From Streptomyces griseocarneus (GTDB lineage Bacteria; Actinomycetota; Actinomycetes; Streptomycetales; Streptomycetaceae): a stretch of 64,000 bases of DNA. This document shows positions 26,272-34,954 of this stretch, one piece after another (within the stretch, counting starts at the first letter, position 1; the number at the start of each line of letters is the position of its first letter). The stretch is from positions 124,001 through 188,000 of the forward strand of contig PENC01000005.1 of NCBI GenBank assembly GCA_003674045.1, written 5' to 3'. The notes below the pieces were generated by a model. That model ran no database searches, was not told the DNA's origin, and worked only from the letters and a program-made list of their open reading frames with translations. Position numbers and translations under genes: made by a program.

Positions 26272-27540
26272 TCAGGTGGTGAGGGTTCGGGGGCGGTCGG
26301 CCCATAGCCGGGCGGCGCTTGAGCCGGGCGCGGCCGATTCGAGGGAGGTGGTGAACAGGTTCATCAGGTAGAGGATGCGGCCGGTACCGGCCGTGGGCAG
26401 CGTGACAACGTCCAGCGCCGTGTCCACCGCCTGCCGGGCCTCACCCTGGGCCAGTTGCTCGACAGCGATGTGCGCGAGGTACAGAGCCCGGTTGCGGTGC
26501 TGGTCGGGACGGAGCGCAGCCACGCACTTGTGGAACAGGGCCTCGGCGATCTCGTGGCGGCCGATGTTGGACAGGGTGACGGCGGTCAGCCCGTCCAGTT
26601 CCCCCCTGCCGTAGAAGTCCGTCCACGGCGGCCGGGGGATGTCGGGGGCCTTGGCCAGGGCAGCCTCGGCGAAGCCGGTGCTGCGCTCGGCGGCCCGGTG
26701 GTCGCCGAGGCGGACGTGGCCGAGTGCGATCCGGGCATGCGCGAGAGAGGCCAGGAGGGGATCGCGGCGGGCGGCACCGGTGGCCAGCGACGCCTGTGCG
26801 GCGGCGAGCCCGTGGAGGTATTCACCGCGCTGCTCCGCCAGCATGGACATGAACCCCCACACCCGGAACTGGGTGCGGCTGTCGCGGGCCAGTCCGGCCA
26901 GGGTCATGGCGCGGTCGAGGTGCTGCTGGCCGCGCTCGGGGGCGCGGGCGTCGATGCAGGACCAGGCCGCGCTCGCGAAGTGGTCGGCGGCGAGCGAGTA
27001 CAGGCGGGCCCGGGTGCGTTCGCTGGCCGTCTTGTCCTGGAGGGCAAGCGCGTTGCGGGCCACGTCCAGGGCCCGGGACTCGACGGCCTCGTGGCCACCT
27101 TGCTGGTCGTCCAGTGCGGTGAGCCGGGCGGCGTGCTGCTGGAGGCGGTGCACGTCGCCGGCACCGACGGACGGCCGGGTGGCGAGCAGGGGGACGGCGG
27201 CCGCTATCGCGGTGCCGGTGGATGAGGTGACGAAGGTGCGGCGCAGCACGGCGGCGTCCTCCTCCGGGGGTGCGGACGGGTGAGCGAACCCCAGGTCGGT
27301 GGCGGGCCTGCCGCTGACCCGGGTGAGGGCGACGCGCTGGATGGCGCGGGGCCATGTGGTCTCGCCCGAGCGCCATTTGCGGATGGTCCCTTCCGTCAGC
27401 TTTCCCGTACGGCCCGTCACTGCACCGATCTCGGCGTTCAAGGCTTTGGCCAGGGCGGGAGAGCTCAGCTCCTGCTCGTCCATCCAGTCGATCAGTGCGG
27501 TGTTGCGTCGACGTGCGGGTGGGGTGCTCACGGGCTCCAC
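26272..27540 (-). CDS. XRE-type regulator with TPR-like C terminus
   Basis: 422 residues from GTG 27540; a second GTG at 27531 is possible. Residues about 15-75 form a helix-turn-helix (ALIDWMDEQELSSPALAKALNAEIGA, GTIRKWRSGETTWPRAIQRVA). From about 140 to the end are helical repeats typical of the sporulation-associated TPR regulators of Streptomyces (RAMTLAGLARDSRTQFRVWGF, LAHARIALGHVRLGDHRAAER). It is divergent from the DUF6415-like operon, with a shared 201-nt promoter region, and is its likely controller. The GNAT gene follows in the same direction. Confidence 0.85.
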   Translation of the reverse strand: MEPVSTPPARRRNTALIDWMDEQELSSPALAKALNAEIGAVTGRTGKLTEGTIRKWRSGETTWPRAIQRVALTRVSGRPATDLGFAHPSAPPEEDAAVLRRTFVTSSTGTAIAAAVPLLATRPSVGAGDVHRLQQHAARLTALDDQQGGHEAVESRALDVARNALALQDKTASERTRARLYSLAADHFASAAWSCIDARAPERGQQHLDRAMTLAGLARDSRTQFRVWGFMSMLAEQRGEYLHGLAAAQASLATGAARRDPLLASLAHARIALGHVRLGDHRAAERSTGFAEAALAKAPDIPRPPWTDFYGRGELDGLTAVTLSNIGRHEIAEALFHKCVAALRPDQHRNRALYLAHIAVEQLAQGEARQAVDTALDVVTLPTAGTGRILYLMNLFTTSLESAAPGSSAARLWADRPRTLTT

Positions 27541-27741
27541 GGTAGGCCCACGGGTGCCTCTCAGCCGGTTACAGGAGGGTCAAGTCGATAGGGGGTGTGC
27601 GGGCAGAAATCCGCGTTGCGGTAGGGGCACTTGGGCGGCTTCGACGGTTGTCTACTCCGTACGACTCCCCCTCGCGCAGCGGGCCGCCGGTGGAGATCGG
27701 CCCGGCAGCCCGCTGCCCTTTCAGATCCGGAGAGATGGGCT

Positions 27742-28191
27742 ATGACGATCACTCCCGCGTCCGCAGCCACCACCGCTGATCGCTACGCCGCCCCCGTCGA
27801 TGGCTCCGACGGCACCATGCCCATCGATGTCGAGCGCATCCGGCAGACCATCGTCACCACCCTGGAGCCGCTGCCGCCGGGAGCCCGCCTCCGGCCCGAA
27901 GGCATCTCCGCAACCATTGCCCTCCTGACCGGGCACATCGGGTTGCTGCTGCCTCTGGCCGAAGCCGAGAACCGCTCGCGCCGCCCCGCGCCGAGAAGCC
28001 CCGGTCTCATCGGATACGGACTTCAGTTCATCCGTCAGCAGCTCACGATCAGCCCGTTCCTGGACCCACAGGCCGACGTGGACGCGGCGTACGCCCGGGT
28101 CCAGGAGAAGGCGAGGCACTGCCGGTTGCTCCTCGGTCTCGTCACGGCGGACGAGGCGGTCGCGCACTGGTACGCCGGGGAGACCGGATGA
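27742..28191 (+). CDS. DUF6415-like small protein
   Basis: 149 residues from ATG 27742 with GGAGAG upstream. After a Thr/Ala-rich start, the core ISATIALLTGHIGLLLPLAEAENRS resembles the LxGHIxLLLP motif of DUF6415 proteins, and DAAYARVQEKARHCRLLLGLV matches their C-terminal helix. That family is labelled natural-product-associated, but no biochemical role is known. The last codons overlap the start of the next gene (ATGA). It is the first gene of a five-gene plus-strand operon. Confidence 0.65.
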   Translation: MTITPASAATTADRYAAPVDGSDGTMPIDVERIRQTIVTTLEPLPPGARLRPEGISATIALLTGHIGLLLPLAEAENRSRRPAPRSPGLIGYGLQFIRQQLTISPFLDPQADVDAAYARVQEKARHCRLLLGLVTADEAVAHWYAGETG

Positions 28192-28367
28192 ACGACGGGG
28201 CCGACCGCCCTTTACGGGCCGTCCTGGTGCTGCTCGTCCTCGGGCTCGCGGGCCCGGCGGCCGTGCTCCACCAGCAGATCGGCCACGTCCTCGGCGGTGC
28301 CCCCGACGGCCCCGGCGACACGCGGCCCTCGGCGGTGAGCGCCCCCGACGCTCCCGCGGAGCGCTGA
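28188..28367 (+). CDS. Small protein with one hydrophobic segment
   Basis: 59 residues from ATG 28188, overlapping the preceding stop by 4 nt. Residues about 9-27 (LRAVLVLLVLGLAGPAAVL) form one membrane helix or an uncleaved signal anchor, followed by a short Gly/Pro/Asp-rich tail. No family recognised. Its position within the operon and translational coupling make it a real gene candidate, possibly a membrane tether. Confidence 0.6.
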   Translation: MNDGADRPLRAVLVLLVLGLAGPAAVLHQQIGHVLGGAPDGPGDTRPSAVSAPDAPAER

Positions 28368-28410
28368 CACCCCCACCCAGCACCGCACGCCTGACGAGAG
28401 GAAAGAACGT

Positions 28411-28686
28411 ATGGCAACGGTGAAGATCCCCAGCGGCTGGGCCGCCTCGACCGGCGGCCAGACCCGGCTCGTCCTCGACGGCACGACCGTCCGGGCCGTC
28501 CTGGAGCAGCTCGCCACCGAGCACCCGGATATGCGCCGCAGGCTCTTCCGGACCGGCGACGACCGCCTCGGCTCGTGGGTCAACGTGTTCCTCGGCGAGA
28601 TCGACATCCGCGACCTGAAGCAGCTCGACACCCCGCTCGGCGACGGCGACGAGGTGCTGGTCCTGCCCGCCGTCGCAGGCGGATGA
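28411..28686 (+). CDS. MoaD/ThiS family ubiquitin-like sulfur carrier protein
   Basis: 91 residues. The beta-grasp pattern is clear: VKIPSGWAASTGGQTRLVLDGTTVRAVLEQLATEHPDMRRRLF, then WVNVFLGEIDIRDLKQLDTPLGDGDEVLVLPAVAGG. The C-terminal Gly-Gly is the thiocarboxylation site in MoaD, ThiS and secondary-metabolite sulfur carriers. No adenylating partner (MoeB/ThiF) is present here, so activation would have to come from elsewhere. Its place before an SUMF-like protein and an epimerase suggests sulfur delivery in a small biosynthetic pathway, but this is inferred. Confidence 0.85.
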   Translation: MATVKIPSGWAASTGGQTRLVLDGTTVRAVLEQLATEHPDMRRRLFRTGDDRLGSWVNVFLGEIDIRDLKQLDTPLGDGDEVLVLPAVAGG

Positions 28687-28697
28687 GGAGGCGCTCC

Positions 28698-29597
28698 GTG
28701 ATCGCCGAGCACGACATGGTCCCGGTCCCCGGCGGCATGTTCACGGCGGGGACCACCGAGACGGACCTGGACGCCATCGCCCGCGAGCAGCACCTGCCGC
28801 GCGCCTGGTTCGAGGACGAGTCCCCCGCGCACCGCGTCACGATCGCCCCGTTCGCCATCGACCGGCACCCGGTGACCAACGCCCAGTTCGCCGCGTTCAC
28901 CAAGTCGACCGGCTACCGCACGCGCGCCGAGCTGCGCGGCACCGGGCTGACCTACGGGGAGACATTCTGGGAGGAGACGACCGGCGCGTGCTGGCGCCAC
29001 CCGATGGGCCTCGCCGGGCTCTGCGCGGTGCAGGACCGCCCCGACCACCCCGTGGTGCACATCGCCTGGCCGGACGCCCACGCATACGCCCAGTGGGCCG
29101 GGCTGCGGCTACCCACCGAGGCGGAATGGGAATACGCCGCCCGCGGCCCACAGGCCCTCACCTGGCCCTGGGGCAACATCTTCGACCCGGCCGCGGCCAA
29201 CACCGCCGAACTGGGCGGCAACAGTCCCATCACGTGCATGAACGAGTGGAAAACCTGGTGGAAGGCGTTCCGGCAGGAGCACGAGCTGCCGGGCACCACC
29301 CCCACGGGGCACTTCCCGCAAGGAGGCTCCCCCTTCGGCGTCACGGACATGGCCGGCCAGGTCATGGAATGGACAGCCGACCTCTACCGCCCGTACGACC
29401 CCAGCCGCTACTACGGCCACGTCTACCGCTTCGTCTCCGGCCGCTACCGGGTCCTGCGCGGCGGCGGCTGGACCAACTACCGCTACCAGACCCGCGGCGC
29501 GGAACGCATGTGCGCCGACCCCGAACACACCACGTTCTGCATCGGGTTCCGCTGCGCCACTCACTTCGTCAGCCCAACCGAAAGGGAACACACATGA
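28698..29597 (+). CDS. Formylglycine-generating-enzyme (SUMF1/EgtB-like) fold protein
   Basis: 299 residues from GTG 28698, chosen for the AGGAGG 6 nt upstream; ATG 28683 overlapping the MoaD stop is the alternative. Fold motifs: MVPVPGGMFTAGTTETD, IDRHPVTNAQFAAFTKSTGYRT, LRLPTEAEWEYAARGPQ, FGVTDMAGQVMEWTADLY and RYRVLRGGGWTNYRYQTRG. The copper-binding cysteine pair of true formylglycine-generating enzymes is absent after RGGGW (TNYRYQ instead). It is therefore more likely a diverged member, such as a C-S bond forming or ligand-binding type. The stop overlaps the epimerase start (ATGA). Confidence 0.85.
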   Translation: MIAEHDMVPVPGGMFTAGTTETDLDAIAREQHLPRAWFEDESPAHRVTIAPFAIDRHPVTNAQFAAFTKSTGYRTRAELRGTGLTYGETFWEETTGACWRHPMGLAGLCAVQDRPDHPVVHIAWPDAHAYAQWAGLRLPTEAEWEYAARGPQALTWPWGNIFDPAAANTAELGGNSPITCMNEWKTWWKAFRQEHELPGTTPTGHFPQGGSPFGVTDMAGQVMEWTADLYRPYDPSRYYGHVYRFVSGRYRVLRGGGWTNYRYQTRGAERMCADPEHTTFCIGFRCATHFVSPTEREHT

Positions 29598-30604
29598 AGG
29601 TGCTCATCACCGGCGGCGCCGGGTTCATCGGCTCCACCATCGCCTCCGCCTGCGCGGACAACGGCATCACCCCGGTCATCCTCGACAACCTCGTCACCGG
29701 CCGCCGCGAGTTCGCCGAGCGGTACCCGTTCCACGAGGGCGGCATCGCCGACCGGGACCTGATCGACCGCATCTTCGCCGAGCACCTGGACATCGACGCG
29801 GTGATCCACTGCGCCTCGCTCATCGTGGTACCGGAGTCCGTCGACGACCCGCTCGCCTACTACGGCAACAACATCGCCGACAGCATCGCCTTCTTCCGCC
29901 ACCTGGTCCGCAACGGCTGCGACCGGCTGATCTTCAGCTCCTCGGCCTCGATCTACCGCCCGAACGCGGCCGACTTCACCGTCGACGAGGACTCACCCCT
30001 CGCGCCGGCCAGCCCGTACGCCCACACCAAAGCCATGATCGAGCAGATCCTCAAGGACACCGCCGCAGCCGACCACATGCGCTCCCTGTCCCTGCGGTAC
30101 TTCAACCCCATCGGCGCGGACCCCGAGCTCCGCACCGGCCTCCAGATCCTGAAGCCCACGCACGCGCTCGGGCGGATGATCGACGCCCACCACACCGGCC
30201 GGCCCTTCACCATCACCGGCACCGACTGGCCCACCCACGACGGCACCTGCGTGCGCGACTACGTCCACGTCTGGGACCTCGCCGACGCCCACGTACGCGC
30301 CCTGCGCGCCTTCGACACGGTCGTCCCCGCGAACGGCACCGACCGCCACCAGGTCATCATCCTGGGCGGCGGCAAGGCCACGACCGTACGCGAACTCGTC
30401 GACGCCTTCGGCGACGTCACCGGCAAGCCCCTGCCCGTCATCGAGACCCCACGCCGTCCCGGCGACGCGGTCGGCGCCTACAGCCGCAGCACCCGCGCCA
30501 AGGAACTCCTCGACTGGGAACCCCAGCACACCATCGCCGACGGCATCCGCGACTCCCTGCGCTGGTACGACCAGCGCGACACCGTGCTCACCGCTGGCGG
30601 CTGA
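29594..30604 (+). CDS. NAD-dependent epimerase, UDP-glucose 4-epimerase-like
   Basis: 336 residues from ATG 29594. Rossmann motif TGGAGFIGS at residues 7-15, catalytic Ser in IFSSSASIYRP and YxxxK in SPYAHTKAM, then RYFNPIGADP and DGTCVRDYVHVWDLADAH, all typical of GalE-like short-chain dehydrogenases. It would interconvert a nucleotide sugar at C4, possibly providing a sugar for the product of this cassette. The genome should carry another galE for the Leloir pathway, so an accessory role is plausible. It is the last gene of the operon; a terminator is at 30800. Confidence 0.9.
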   Translation: MKVLITGGAGFIGSTIASACADNGITPVILDNLVTGRREFAERYPFHEGGIADRDLIDRIFAEHLDIDAVIHCASLIVVPESVDDPLAYYGNNIADSIAFFRHLVRNGCDRLIFSSSASIYRPNAADFTVDEDSPLAPASPYAHTKAMIEQILKDTAAADHMRSLSLRYFNPIGADPELRTGLQILKPTHALGRMIDAHHTGRPFTITGTDWPTHDGTCVRDYVHVWDLADAHVRALRAFDTVVPANGTDRHQVIILGGGKATTVRELVDAFGDVTGKPLPVIETPRRPGDAVGAYSRSTRAKELLDWEPQHTIADGIRDSLRWYDQRDTVLTAGG

Positions 30605-30657
30605 TCGTCCACGACACGGCCACCAACCGCGTCGTCCTCCTCCAGCGCAGCCGCCCG
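30589..30657 (+). pseudogene. Remnant of a NUDIX hydrolase N terminus
   Basis: One frame overlapping the epimerase stop reads HRWRLIVHDTATNRVVLLQR, which closely resembles the start of Streptomyces NUDIX hydrolases. Similarity stops within about 25 residues; the NUDIX box and a start codon are missing. This looks like a truncation scar at the edge of the cassette. Nothing else coding is seen in 30605-30897. Confidence 0.4.
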
Positions 30658-30799
30658 GCCGCCGCCCCCGGACAGACCAATGCCGCCCATGACTCCGGGA
30701 CCGTCATCGCCGTGCAGCACGGGGTTCTGCACGCGTACGATCCCGGCCCGGCCCGGCCTGACGCCGGCCGCAGGCCCGGTCGCGCGCCGGTCCGCGGGA

Positions 30800-30856
30800 A
30801 CCGTACGGCCCCCGGGCGGCCGCCGGAAGGCGGGCGCGGCCCGGGGGCCGTACGGT
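30800..30856. terminator. Long hairpin between epimerase and FG-GAP protein gene
   Basis: Perfect 18-bp arms, 30800-30817 (ACCGTACGGCCCCCGGGC) and 30839-30856, with a 21-nt loop that can pair further. It serves convergent genes. Confidence 0.8.
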
Positions 30857-30897
30857 GCGGGTGACGCCGCCCGGCGGGGCCGCGGCCGTCGCCCGGC

Positions 30898-32739
30898 TCA
30901 GCCGAGGTCGCTGGAGTACCAGTTCCAGCTGAACGAATTGTCGTTGTCCCAGGCCTTCACCGGCCGGGAGATCGCGTCGTCACGACCGGCGAAGGTGTGC
31001 AGCGCGACCTTGTTCTTCCCGTCGTCCTGACCCCTGTTGTAGAGGACGCCCAGGTCGGCCTTGCCGTCACCGTCGAAGTCACCGGCCACCAGCTTGCTGC
31101 GGTCGGCGTTCCAGCTGCCGGTCGTGGTGTCGTTGTTGTCCCAGGCGCGCTTGGGGGCGCTGATGCCGTCGGCCCGGCCGTAGCCGATGTGGAAGGCCGT
31201 GCGGAAGTCGCCGGACTTGGCCTTGCCCTCGTCGTAGAGGATGCCCAGGTCGGCCTTGCCGTCACCGTTGAAGTCACCCGCGACCGGCTTGCTGTTCTCC
31301 CAGTTCCAGCTGCCGGTGGTGCGGTCGTTGTTGTCCCAGACACGCTTGGGGGCGCTGATGCCGTCCGCGCGGCCGTAGCCGATGTGGAAGGCGGTGCGGT
31401 AGTTGCCGGTGCCGTCCTGGCCCTCGTTGTAGAGGATGCCCAGGTCGGCCTTGCCGTCACCGTTGAAGTCACCCGCGACCGGCTTGCTGTTCTGCCAGTT
31501 CCAGGACCCGGTGGTGCGGTCGTTGTTGTCCCACGCCCGCTTCGGCTCCTGGATCCCGTTGGCCGTGGCATAGGCGATGTGGAAGGCGGTGTGGAAGTTG
31601 CCGGTGCCGTCCTGGCCCTCGTTGTAGAGGACGCCGACGTCCGCCTTGCCGTCACCGTTGAAGTCGCCCGCGACCGGCTTGGACCGCTTCCAGTCCCAGG
31701 ACTGGCTGCTCCGCCACTGCTTCACCGGCGCCTCGAAGCCGGACCCGTTGCTGGTGAAGGTCCACAGGGCGGTGCGGTTGTCGGCGCCGTCCTGGCCCTC
31801 GTTGTAGAGGACGCCGACGTCCGCCTTGCCGTCGCCATTGAAGTCACCGGCGACGATCTTGGAGTTGGCCCAGTCCCAGGAGCCCGTCCCCGCCTCGAGG
31901 TTGTCCCACACCTTCACCGGCGTGGCGAACGAGCCCCGGCCCGTGCTCAGCAGCGTCCACAGCGCGGTGTGGTTGTCCTTGCCCTCCCGGTCGTAGCCGT
32001 AGAGGATCGCGATGTCGGCCTTGCCGTCGCCGTTGAAGTCGCCGGTGGCCTGTCCGGCCGTGCCCCGGTTGGCGACGAAGAAGGAGACGCCCGAGGACGT
32101 CGGCCCGGTCTGGCCGGCGTCGTTGACCGCGCGGGCGGTCACGGTGTGCGGCCCCTCCGCCAGGGTCGTGGTGTCCACACTCACGCTGTACGAGGGACCG
32201 GACCCGGAAACCGTACCGACGGCGGCGCCGTCCACGAAGAAGGTGGCCCCGGTCGGCTTCCCCTGCTCCTCGGTGACGGACGCGGTCAGCGTGGCCGTAC
32301 CGCTGAGCACGCCACCGCCCTCCGGGCCCGTGACGCGGGTGACGGGCGGGGTGGCGGTGGGGTACGGGTCGACGCCGTCGTTGACCAGGCCCTTCTCACG
32401 GGCGCAGTTGCCCCACTGGCTCGCGCCGGAACCCCGCAGGATCCTTTCCGCGACGGTGATCTGCTCCTTCTTGGTCGCCTTGTGCGGATACTCGGCGAAC
32501 TCCCGCCCGCCGTACGCGTCCCAGGTGGGCTTCATGATCTGGAGGCCGCCGTAGTACGGCCCGTCGGGGTTGATGACGGTCCAGTCGCCCGTGGCCTCGC
32601 ACTGGGCCATCCGCTCCCACATCGCCAGGGAGGCGGCGGAGGCGGAGGGGGCGGAGGTGAGGAGAGCGGCGGGGGCGAGGGAGGAGACGAGGGCGGCGGC
32701 GACGGCGAGACGCACGGTGCCACGAGATCTGCTGCGCAT
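30898..32739 (-). CDS. Secreted transglycosylase (Rpf-like) with six FG-GAP repeats
   Basis: 613 residues from ATG 32739, behind AGGA. A signal peptide ends near PSASAA. The next ~80 residues are a resuscitation-promoting-factor-like transglycosylase domain: MWERMAQCEATGDWTVINPDG, with catalytic Glu in CEATG, and YYGGLQIMKPTWDAYGG. An Ig-like domain (TATLTASVTEEQGKPTGATFFVDG) follows, then six FG-GAP/VCBS repeats of ~60 residues with the calcium motif GDFNGDGKADLGILYNEGQD. It would cut peptidoglycan outside the cell; the repeats probably bind wall or calcium. Only 88 nt separate it from the paralogous gene upstream. Confidence 0.92.
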   Translation of the reverse strand: MRSRSRGTVRLAVAAALVSSLAPAALLTSAPSASAASLAMWERMAQCEATGDWTVINPDGPYYGGLQIMKPTWDAYGGREFAEYPHKATKKEQITVAERILRGSGASQWGNCAREKGLVNDGVDPYPTATPPVTRVTGPEGGGVLSGTATLTASVTEEQGKPTGATFFVDGAAVGTVSGSGPSYSVSVDTTTLAEGPHTVTARAVNDAGQTGPTSSGVSFFVANRGTAGQATGDFNGDGKADIAILYGYDREGKDNHTALWTLLSTGRGSFATPVKVWDNLEAGTGSWDWANSKIVAGDFNGDGKADVGVLYNEGQDGADNRTALWTFTSNGSGFEAPVKQWRSSQSWDWKRSKPVAGDFNGDGKADVGVLYNEGQDGTGNFHTAFHIAYATANGIQEPKRAWDNNDRTTGSWNWQNSKPVAGDFNGDGKADLGILYNEGQDGTGNYRTAFHIGYGRADGISAPKRVWDNNDRTTGSWNWENSKPVAGDFNGDGKADLGILYDEGKAKSGDFRTAFHIGYGRADGISAPKRAWDNNDTTTGSWNADRSKLVAGDFDGDGKADLGVLYNRGQDDGKNKVALHTFAGRDDAISRPVKAWDNDNSFSWNWYSSDLG

Positions 32740-32827
32740 GGAGGAAGTCCTGTGGGGTGAGAGGTGAGGGAAACGGCGCACCGCCGCGAGGGATGCCTCG
32801 CGGCGGTGCGTCTACGGGGTGTGTGCG

Positions 32828-34954
32828 TCAGCCGAGGTCGCTGCGGTACCAGTTCCAGCTGCCGAACTTCTCGCTGTCCCAGACCTTCTTCGGGCCCGAG
32901 ATGCCGGAGGCGTTGCCGAAGAAGTTGAAGAGGGTCACCTTGCCGTCGCCGTTCGGCTGTTCGCCGTTGTTGTAGAGGACGCCGAGGTCGGCCTTGCCGT
33001 CGCCGTTGAAGTCACCGGCGACCAGCTTGCTGCGATCGGCGTTCCAGCTGCCGGTCGAGCGGTCGTTGTTGTCCCAGAAGACCTTCGGGGCCGAGATGCC
33101 GTCCGCCGTGCCGTAGCCGATGTGGAAGGCGGCCTGGTTGTTGCCGTCCTTGTCCTGGCCCTTGTCGTAGAGAATGCCCAGGTCGGCCTTGCCGTCGCCG
33201 TTGAAGTCCGCCGCGATCGGCTTGCTGCGGTCGGCGTTCCAGCTGCCGGTGGTGCGGTCGTTGTTGTCCCAGACGCGCTTGGGGGCCTTGATGCCGTCCG
33301 CCGTGCCGTAGCCGATGTGGAAGGCGGTGCGGTAGTTGCCGGTCTCGTCCTGGCCCTCGTTGTAGAGGATGCCCAGGTCGGCCTTGCCGTCACCGTTGAA
33401 GTCACCCGCGACCGGCTTGCTGCGCTCCCAGTTCCAGCTGCCGGTGGTGCGGTCGTCGTTGTCCCAGACGCGCTTCGGGCCGCGGATACCGCCGTCGTAG
33501 GAGTAGAGGATGTGGAAGGCGGTGAGGTTGTTCTTGCCCTCCTTGTCCTGGCCCTGGTTGTAGAGGATGCCGATGTCGGCCTTGCCGTCGCCGTTGAAGT
33601 CACCGGCGACCGGCTTGCTGGCCCGCCAGTTCCAGCTTCCGGTGGTGGAGTCGTCGTTGTCCCAGACCTTGGCCGGGGCCTTGAAGCCCTTGCCGTCGCT
33701 GATGAACTCGTACAGCGTGGTGAGGTTCTTGCCGGTCGGGGACTGCCCCGAGTTGTACAGGGCGGCGAGGTCGCTCTTGCCGTCGCCGTTGAAGTCGCCG
33801 ATGGTCAGCTTGATGTTGTCGGCGTTCCAGCTGGTGTTGACCGAGTCGTCGTTGTCCCAGGCGTTGACGGGCTCGTCGAAGCCGTGCCCGTTGTTGGTGA
33901 ACTTGTAGATCCTGATGAGGTTCTTGCCGGTCGGGGACTGCCCGGCGTTGTAGAGGACGGCGATGTCGGCCTTGCCGTCGCCGTCGAAGTCACCCGTGGC
34001 GCTGGTGGGGACGGCCTTGTTGGCGACGAAGAAGCCGGAGCCCGCCGACATCGGGCCGGCCTGGCCGCCGGCGTTCTTGGCCCGCACCTTGAGGGTGTGC
34101 GCGCCGTCGGACAGCTCGGTGGTGTCGAGCGACATCGAGAACTCGGTCCCGGGGCTGGCGACGGTCTCCACCAGCTTGTCGTCGATGTAGTACTCCATGG
34201 CGGACGGGGTGCCGACCTTCTCCTCCGCCGAGGCGGTGAGGGCGACCTGGCCGTCCAGGATGGCGCTGTTCGACGGGCCGGTGACCTTGGCGACGGCCGG
34301 GGTGGCACCGGTGTCCTCGGCGCCCGGCTCGGCGGTGACCGGGCTGTCGACTATCTTGTCGTACTTGTACGCCCGGTAGCCGCTGGTGGGGTGCCCCGAC
34401 AGCATGTACTCGTTGAAGTTGCCCACGTACCGCTGCGTCGGCACGCTTCGGCCGCTCTCGGAGTAGTAGTAGAACGTCTGGGCCGACCGGTCGATCCACC
34501 CGGCGAAGATGACGACGTGGCTGTCGGTGTTGTTGAGGATGTCGCCCGGCAGCAGCTCGGACCGCTTGATCTCGGTCGACACGTCGTTCAGGGACCACGT
34601 GTTGTGGCTGTCCTTGAGCTGCCAGGCCATGGAGACATAGCCCGAGCAGTCCTGGCGGTAGCGCCCGCCGGTCGCGTCGTCGTAGTACCAGCTGTAGGGC
34701 GAGTTCAGCCCGTTCGAGCTGTACGGGACCCGGTTGGCCGACCAGTCTCTGGCCCGTTCGAGTACCTGCTGGCGGGTCACTTGCCCGCCGGCGGCAGCAC
34801 CCTTGCCCAGGGTTCCGGTCGAGGTGACGGCCCTCCAGTCGGACTGCACCGAGTCGGCGAAGGCGCTGCCGCTGCCGGTGACCAGGGCGACGGAGGCGAT
34901 GGCGGTGACGAGAACGAGGGAAGCGCCGCGCGTGGCGGTCTTGTTGCGAAGCAA
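32828..34954 (-). CDS. Secreted NlpC/P60-like hydrolase with six FG-GAP repeats
   Basis: 708 residues from TTG 34954, with GGAG 7 nt upstream; the frame is open to 35035 but that part lacks coding character. A signal peptide ends near GSAFAD. The catalytic domain has Cys in RQDCSGYVSMAWQL (about residue 102) and His in TDSHVVIFAGW, as in amidase/NlpC-P60-type cysteine peptidases. An Ig-like domain and six FG-GAP repeats follow, ending SWNWYRSDLG, almost the same terminus as the downstream paralogue. It should cleave wall peptides. The shared architecture points to tandem duplication with exchange of catalytic domains. Confidence 0.9.
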   Translation of the reverse strand: MLRNKTATRGASLVLVTAIASVALVTGSGSAFADSVQSDWRAVTSTGTLGKGAAAGGQVTRQQVLERARDWSANRVPYSSNGLNSPYSWYYDDATGGRYRQDCSGYVSMAWQLKDSHNTWSLNDVSTEIKRSELLPGDILNNTDSHVVIFAGWIDRSAQTFYYYSESGRSVPTQRYVGNFNEYMLSGHPTSGYRAYKYDKIVDSPVTAEPGAEDTGATPAVAKVTGPSNSAILDGQVALTASAEEKVGTPSAMEYYIDDKLVETVASPGTEFSMSLDTTELSDGAHTLKVRAKNAGGQAGPMSAGSGFFVANKAVPTSATGDFDGDGKADIAVLYNAGQSPTGKNLIRIYKFTNNGHGFDEPVNAWDNDDSVNTSWNADNIKLTIGDFNGDGKSDLAALYNSGQSPTGKNLTTLYEFISDGKGFKAPAKVWDNDDSTTGSWNWRASKPVAGDFNGDGKADIGILYNQGQDKEGKNNLTAFHILYSYDGGIRGPKRVWDNDDRTTGSWNWERSKPVAGDFNGDGKADLGILYNEGQDETGNYRTAFHIGYGTADGIKAPKRVWDNNDRTTGSWNADRSKPIAADFNGDGKADLGILYDKGQDKDGNNQAAFHIGYGTADGISAPKVFWDNNDRSTGSWNADRSKLVAGDFNGDGKADLGVLYNNGEQPNGDGKVTLFNFFGNASGISGPKKVWDSEKFGSWNWYRSDLG

